Assembly (NCBI RefSeq): GCF_009765705.1
Contig: NZ_LMUX01000017.1
Location: forward strand, 641,516-705,515
Length of the DNA stretch: 64,000 nucleotides
Origin: Burkholderia sp. L27(2015)
GTDB lineage: Bacteria > Pseudomonadota > Gammaproteobacteria > Burkholderiales > Burkholderiaceae
Reading direction: 5' to 3'
Below the pieces are notes generated by a model. The model did not search any database and was not told the DNA's origin. It saw only the letters and a program-made list of their open reading frames with translations. Position 1 is the first letter of the stretch. Each line of letters starts with the position of its first letter. The translations under genes were made by a program, and so were the position numbers. Positions 61,835 through 64,000 of the stretch are shown piece after piece.

Positions 61835-62647
61835 TCAAACTTTCTCCGGCAGAAACCGGCTCGCCCAGGTCGAAATCATCGCTGCGGCGTAGTCTGCATC
61901 GGCCCTGTTCGTCAGCAAATGATCGGCCCCGTCCAGAGAAATGAAACTCTTGGGATGCTTGGCTGCGGCAAAGATACGCCCGGCATTGTCGATCCCGACC
62001 GTCGAATCGATCGCCGAGTGCATGACCAACAGTGGCACACGCAACTGTGCGATCCGCGATGCCAGATCGTGACGCGCCAAGTCTTCGACGAAGCTTTTGC
62101 GCACGACAAAAGGGCGACCGGCCAGCAATACCTCCGCTTCCCCTTGCGCGTCGATGGTCTCTAGACTTCCTTGGTCGAATTGATGCAGGACATGCTTGAC
62201 ATCGTAAGGTGCGCCTATGGTAGCCACCGCACGGATGCCTGGCATCTCGCTCGCCGCCATCAGGACAGCCGCCCCACCCAAGCTGTGGCCGATGAGGATC
62301 GAAACGGGTCTACCTTCTCTGGCCATCGCGCTACCCGCTGCGACCAGATCGTCCACGTCCGCCGCGAAAGTGGCGTCGGCGAAACGTCCTCCGCTGCTGC
62401 CCAGCCCCGCGAAATCGAAACGAAGAACCCCGATGCCGCGAGACGCCAACGCGCGCGCCACACGGGTAGCCGCCAAGCTATCCTTCCCGCACGTAAAGCA
62501 GTGGGCAAGTATGGCCCATCCTGAAGGCGTGGTGCCGGTCGCGGTGGGGTTCGCATTGGCGTTATCAGTGGCGTTATCAGGCAGATCCAATTTGCCTGAT
62601 AACCGATAACCTCGGGGCCCTTCGAATTCAAAATTTCTCACGCTCAT
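61835..62647 (-). CDS. Alpha/beta hydrolase, resembling the hydrolase half of hydrolase-OsmC fusions
   Basis: Protein of 270 residues: WAILAHCFTCGKDSLAATRV, VLRFDFAGLGSSGGRFAD, the nucleophile elbow ILIGHSLGGAAVLMAASEMP, and the His in SLDGADHLLTNRADADYAA. This is the pattern of the N-terminal domain of bifunctional hydrolase/OsmC proteins, but no OsmC domain follows in any frame. An Asn/Ala/Thr-rich insert (about 26-40) arises from a 12-bp repeat (GTTATCAG). The substrate is unknown. Confidence 0.85.
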   Translation of the reverse strand: MSVRNFEFEGPRGYRLSGKLDLPDNATDNANANPTATGTTPSGWAILAHCFTCGKDSLAATRVARALASRGIGVLRFDFAGLGSSGGRFADATFAADVDDLVAAGSAMAREGRPVSILIGHSLGGAAVLMAASEMPGIRAVATIGAPYDVKHVLHQFDQGSLETIDAQGEAEVLLAGRPFVVRKSFVEDLARHDLASRIAQLRVPLLVMHSAIDSTVGIDNAGRIFAAAKHPKSFISLDGADHLLTNRADADYAAAMISTWASRFLPEKV

Positions 62648-62693
62648 AAGTCGATCCCTTGCTGGTGAAGAGGCACGCGGCGGCCCTCATCAG

Positions 62694-62790
62694 GCGACCT
62701 TCTGCGAGATCTCGCCCTGTCGCGTGTCGGCGTAGCCGGCAGCGCGGATGGCGGCGAACTCGTTCGCTATCGCCTGGCTGTCAAGAGCGC
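62694..62790 (-). pseudogene. Fragment of a second AhpD-like (carboxymuconolactone decarboxylase family) gene
   Basis: The minus strand reads ANEFAAIRAAGYADTRQGEI then SQKVA and a stop. It aligns with ENEVAAIRTAGYTDTQLAEI of the intact AhpD-like protein at 40277, after which similarity ends. The fragment overlaps the 3' end of the flavoprotein gene in another frame and has no start, so it is a relic of about 30 codons. Confidence 0.6.
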
Positions 62791-64000
62791 ATGGATTTCG
62801 GATACGACGGCAGCGCCTTCGCCGACGGCCGATGAAACGCGTTTAATTGAAGTCGAACGTACGTCACCTATCGCAAACACGCCCGGAACACTTGTCTCGA
62901 AGCGATATGCCGTGGACTGCGTCGAACCCGAGCCGGTAACGACAAAACCTCGGTCATCGACTTCTACTCCGCACCCCTGCAGCCACCCGGCGGCCGGCTC
63001 AGCGCCCGTAAAGAGAAAGAGGTGACGGGTCGACACTTGCGTATGGGCCCCGCTCGAACAAAAATTAACCTCCGTCAGCCCATCCTCATCCGACGTAACC
63101 GATTCTATCGTTGAACTGCTGTGCAGGGTGACGTTGGCAAACCTGCTCACGCGATCGATCAGATAGCGAGACATTGTCTCATGTAGGCCGTCGCGCCGAA
63201 TCAGCACGTGAATGTGCCTCGCATAGCTCGCCAGAAAGACGATCGCCTGCCCAGCGGAATTCCCCCCTCCCACAAGCACAATTTCCGACCCTTGGCACAG
63301 GCGCCCCTCGATCGATGACGCCCAATAATAGACACCGCGGATATCGGACTCGCTGAGACCTTTGATCTGAGGGCGTCGATAAGCCGCGCCCGTCGCTATC
63401 ACGACCGTTTTTGCAATCGCGCGTCGGCCATCTCGCAGCTCAACCTGGAACGGAGATTGCGCGCAGTGCAGCTTCGCGACTTCAGTGGGCATGACGATTT
63501 CCGCGCCGAATTTAACCGCTTGCTCAAAAGCGCGGCTAACGAGCACATGTCCGGAGATACCCGTTGGAAACCCAAGATAATTTTCGATCCGTGCACTGGC
63601 ACCTGCCTGTCCACCAAACCCCTTAACGTCAAGCACCAGCACAGATAACCCTTCCGACGCAGCGTAAACGGCCGCCGCAAGCCCGGCTGGCCCGGCGCCG
63701 ACAATCACGGTGTCGTACGTGTTGGTTTCGTTGAAATCGCAGAGTAGGCCCAGCTTCGACGCCAGCCGTATTTCATCGGGATTGTGCAGGATGGAGCCGT
63801 CAACCAGAACCACCGAAGGCATCTGCGCCGCTGTGCACGATGTCTTCAAGATGAAGTCGCGCGCGTCATCGTCCGTCACCGGATCGAGGACTCGATGAGG
63901 ATGATTGACGCGCCGCAGAAAGTCGGCAAGTACGATGAGTCCAGGGTCCGATGCAGAGCCGATCAAGATCGGACCACTACCGTCCTGAATCAGCCCCACG
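62767..64000 (-). CDS. Thioredoxin reductase-like FAD oxidoreductase, partial
   Basis: Flavoprotein cut by the right edge; about 410 C-terminal residues are visible. FAD site VIVGAGPAGLAAAVYAASEG, NADPH site IVLVGGGNSAGQAIVFLASY, and C-terminal PGVFAIGDVRSTSIKRVSSA. The usual redox CxxC is absent: the region reads GGQAGASARIENYLGFPTG. The 90 residues before the FAD site (LIVLADFLRRVNHPHRVLDP) fit the glutaredoxin-like linker of long forms that carry an N-terminal cyclic-nucleotide-binding domain. The GTG at 63999 is probably internal. Electron acceptor unknown. Confidence 0.88.
   Translation of the reverse strand, partial: VGLIQDGSGPILIGSASDPGLIVLADFLRRVNHPHRVLDPVTDDDARDFILKTSCTAAQMPSVVLVDGSILHNPDEIRLASKLGLLCDFNETNTYDTVIVGAGPAGLAAAVYAASEGLSVLVLDVKGFGGQAGASARIENYLGFPTGISGHVLVSRAFEQAVKFGAEIVMPTEVAKLHCAQSPFQVELRDGRRAIAKTVVIATGAAYRRPQIKGLSESDIRGVYYWASSIEGRLCQGSEIVLVGGGNSAGQAIVFLASYARHIHVLIRRDGLHETMSRYLIDRVSRFANVTLHSSSTIESVTSDEDGLTEVNFCSSGAHTQVSTRHLFLFTGAEPAAGWLQGCGVEVDDRGFVVTGSGSTQSTAYRFETSVPGVFAIGDVRSTSIKRVSSAVGEGAAVVSEIHALLTARR

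Noticed and set aside
1-64000. CRISPR arrays, tRNA or rRNA genes, intact insertion sequences, prophage genes
   Set aside because: I looked for regular spacer-repeat patterns, tRNA-like cloverleaf ends and transposase or integrase motifs and saw none. A dedicated tRNA scan and repeat search would be decisive.

Overview
The window looks like chromosomal DNA of a Burkholderia-type betaproteobacterium (Burkholderiaceae). Four things point there: a DUF3331-like protein, the acetoacetate decarboxylase / 3-hydroxybutyrate dehydrogenase / patatin operon, the style of the type VI secretion genes, and the many LysR and AraC regulators. Base composition is roughly 60% GC by eye. It is lower around 13.8-15.4 kb and 40.9-43.8 kb, which may be transferred DNA. 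I saw no rRNA, tRNA, CRISPR array or intact insertion sequence. Genus and species cannot be fixed from this sequence alone.

Layout. 0-9.4 kb: a hybrid histidine kinase (cut by the left edge), a luciferase-like oxidoreductase, glucose-6-phosphate dehydrogenase, a DUF296-type protein, an Ala/Ser/Thr-rich protein of unknown function with a possible hrpII box, a flavin-reductase-fold protein and a PaaI-type thioesterase. 9.7-13.5 kb: an HMG-CoA lyase-like enzyme, a class III CoA-transferase and an MFS carrier that read as one catabolic operon. 13.8-17.5 kb: an inositol-phosphatase-type enzyme, the remnant of an MFS carrier and two methyltransferases. 17.5-22.2 kb: a zinc module, with a CobW GTPase divergent from ZnuA, ZnuC and two permeases and a Zur-like box between them. 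22.2-33.6 kb: small redox, hydrolase and regulator genes, including an old yellow enzyme, a quinone-reductase-like enzyme, a LysR regulator and a peroxiredoxin-like protein that share an operator-like 15-mer; then a TSUP exporter with an AraC regulator and an orphan squalene/phytoene synthase. 33.2-35.7 kb: a PRC-barrel / multidrug MFS / RidA operon.

35.9-39.9 kb is a broken type VI secretion locus. A 5'-truncated tssJ is joined head to head with the last 42 codons of an hcp gene, followed by intact clpV and tssE; the rest of the apparatus is missing. 40.2-48.1 kb holds an AhpD-like protein, two CGNR zinc-finger regulators flanking an MFS carrier, and a run of hydrolase, dehydrogenase and quinone-reductase-like genes. 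Three of these promoters carry the same 31-bp operator, GTAAC-N21-GTTAC, with a conserved GTAACTT-n-TCAA left half; this is the most striking regulatory signal in the window. 48.8-56.3 kb holds stress and envelope genes (BON protein, DUF417/RclC-like protein, DUF3331, cyclopropane fatty acid synthase), then a PAS sensor kinase and a convergent FixJ-type regulator beside a YeeE/YedE permease, with two copies of CGTTAC-N3-GTAACG in their upstream regions. 56.4-64 kb holds the ketone-body operon (adc, bdhA, patatin), a LysR and an AraC regulator, an alpha/beta hydrolase, a scrap of a second AhpD-like gene, and a thioredoxin-reductase-like flavoprotein cut by the right edge.

A recurring structural theme is degenerate short tandem repeats (11-15 bp units, 24 bp in one case), found between genes and inside the clpV and adc reading frames.
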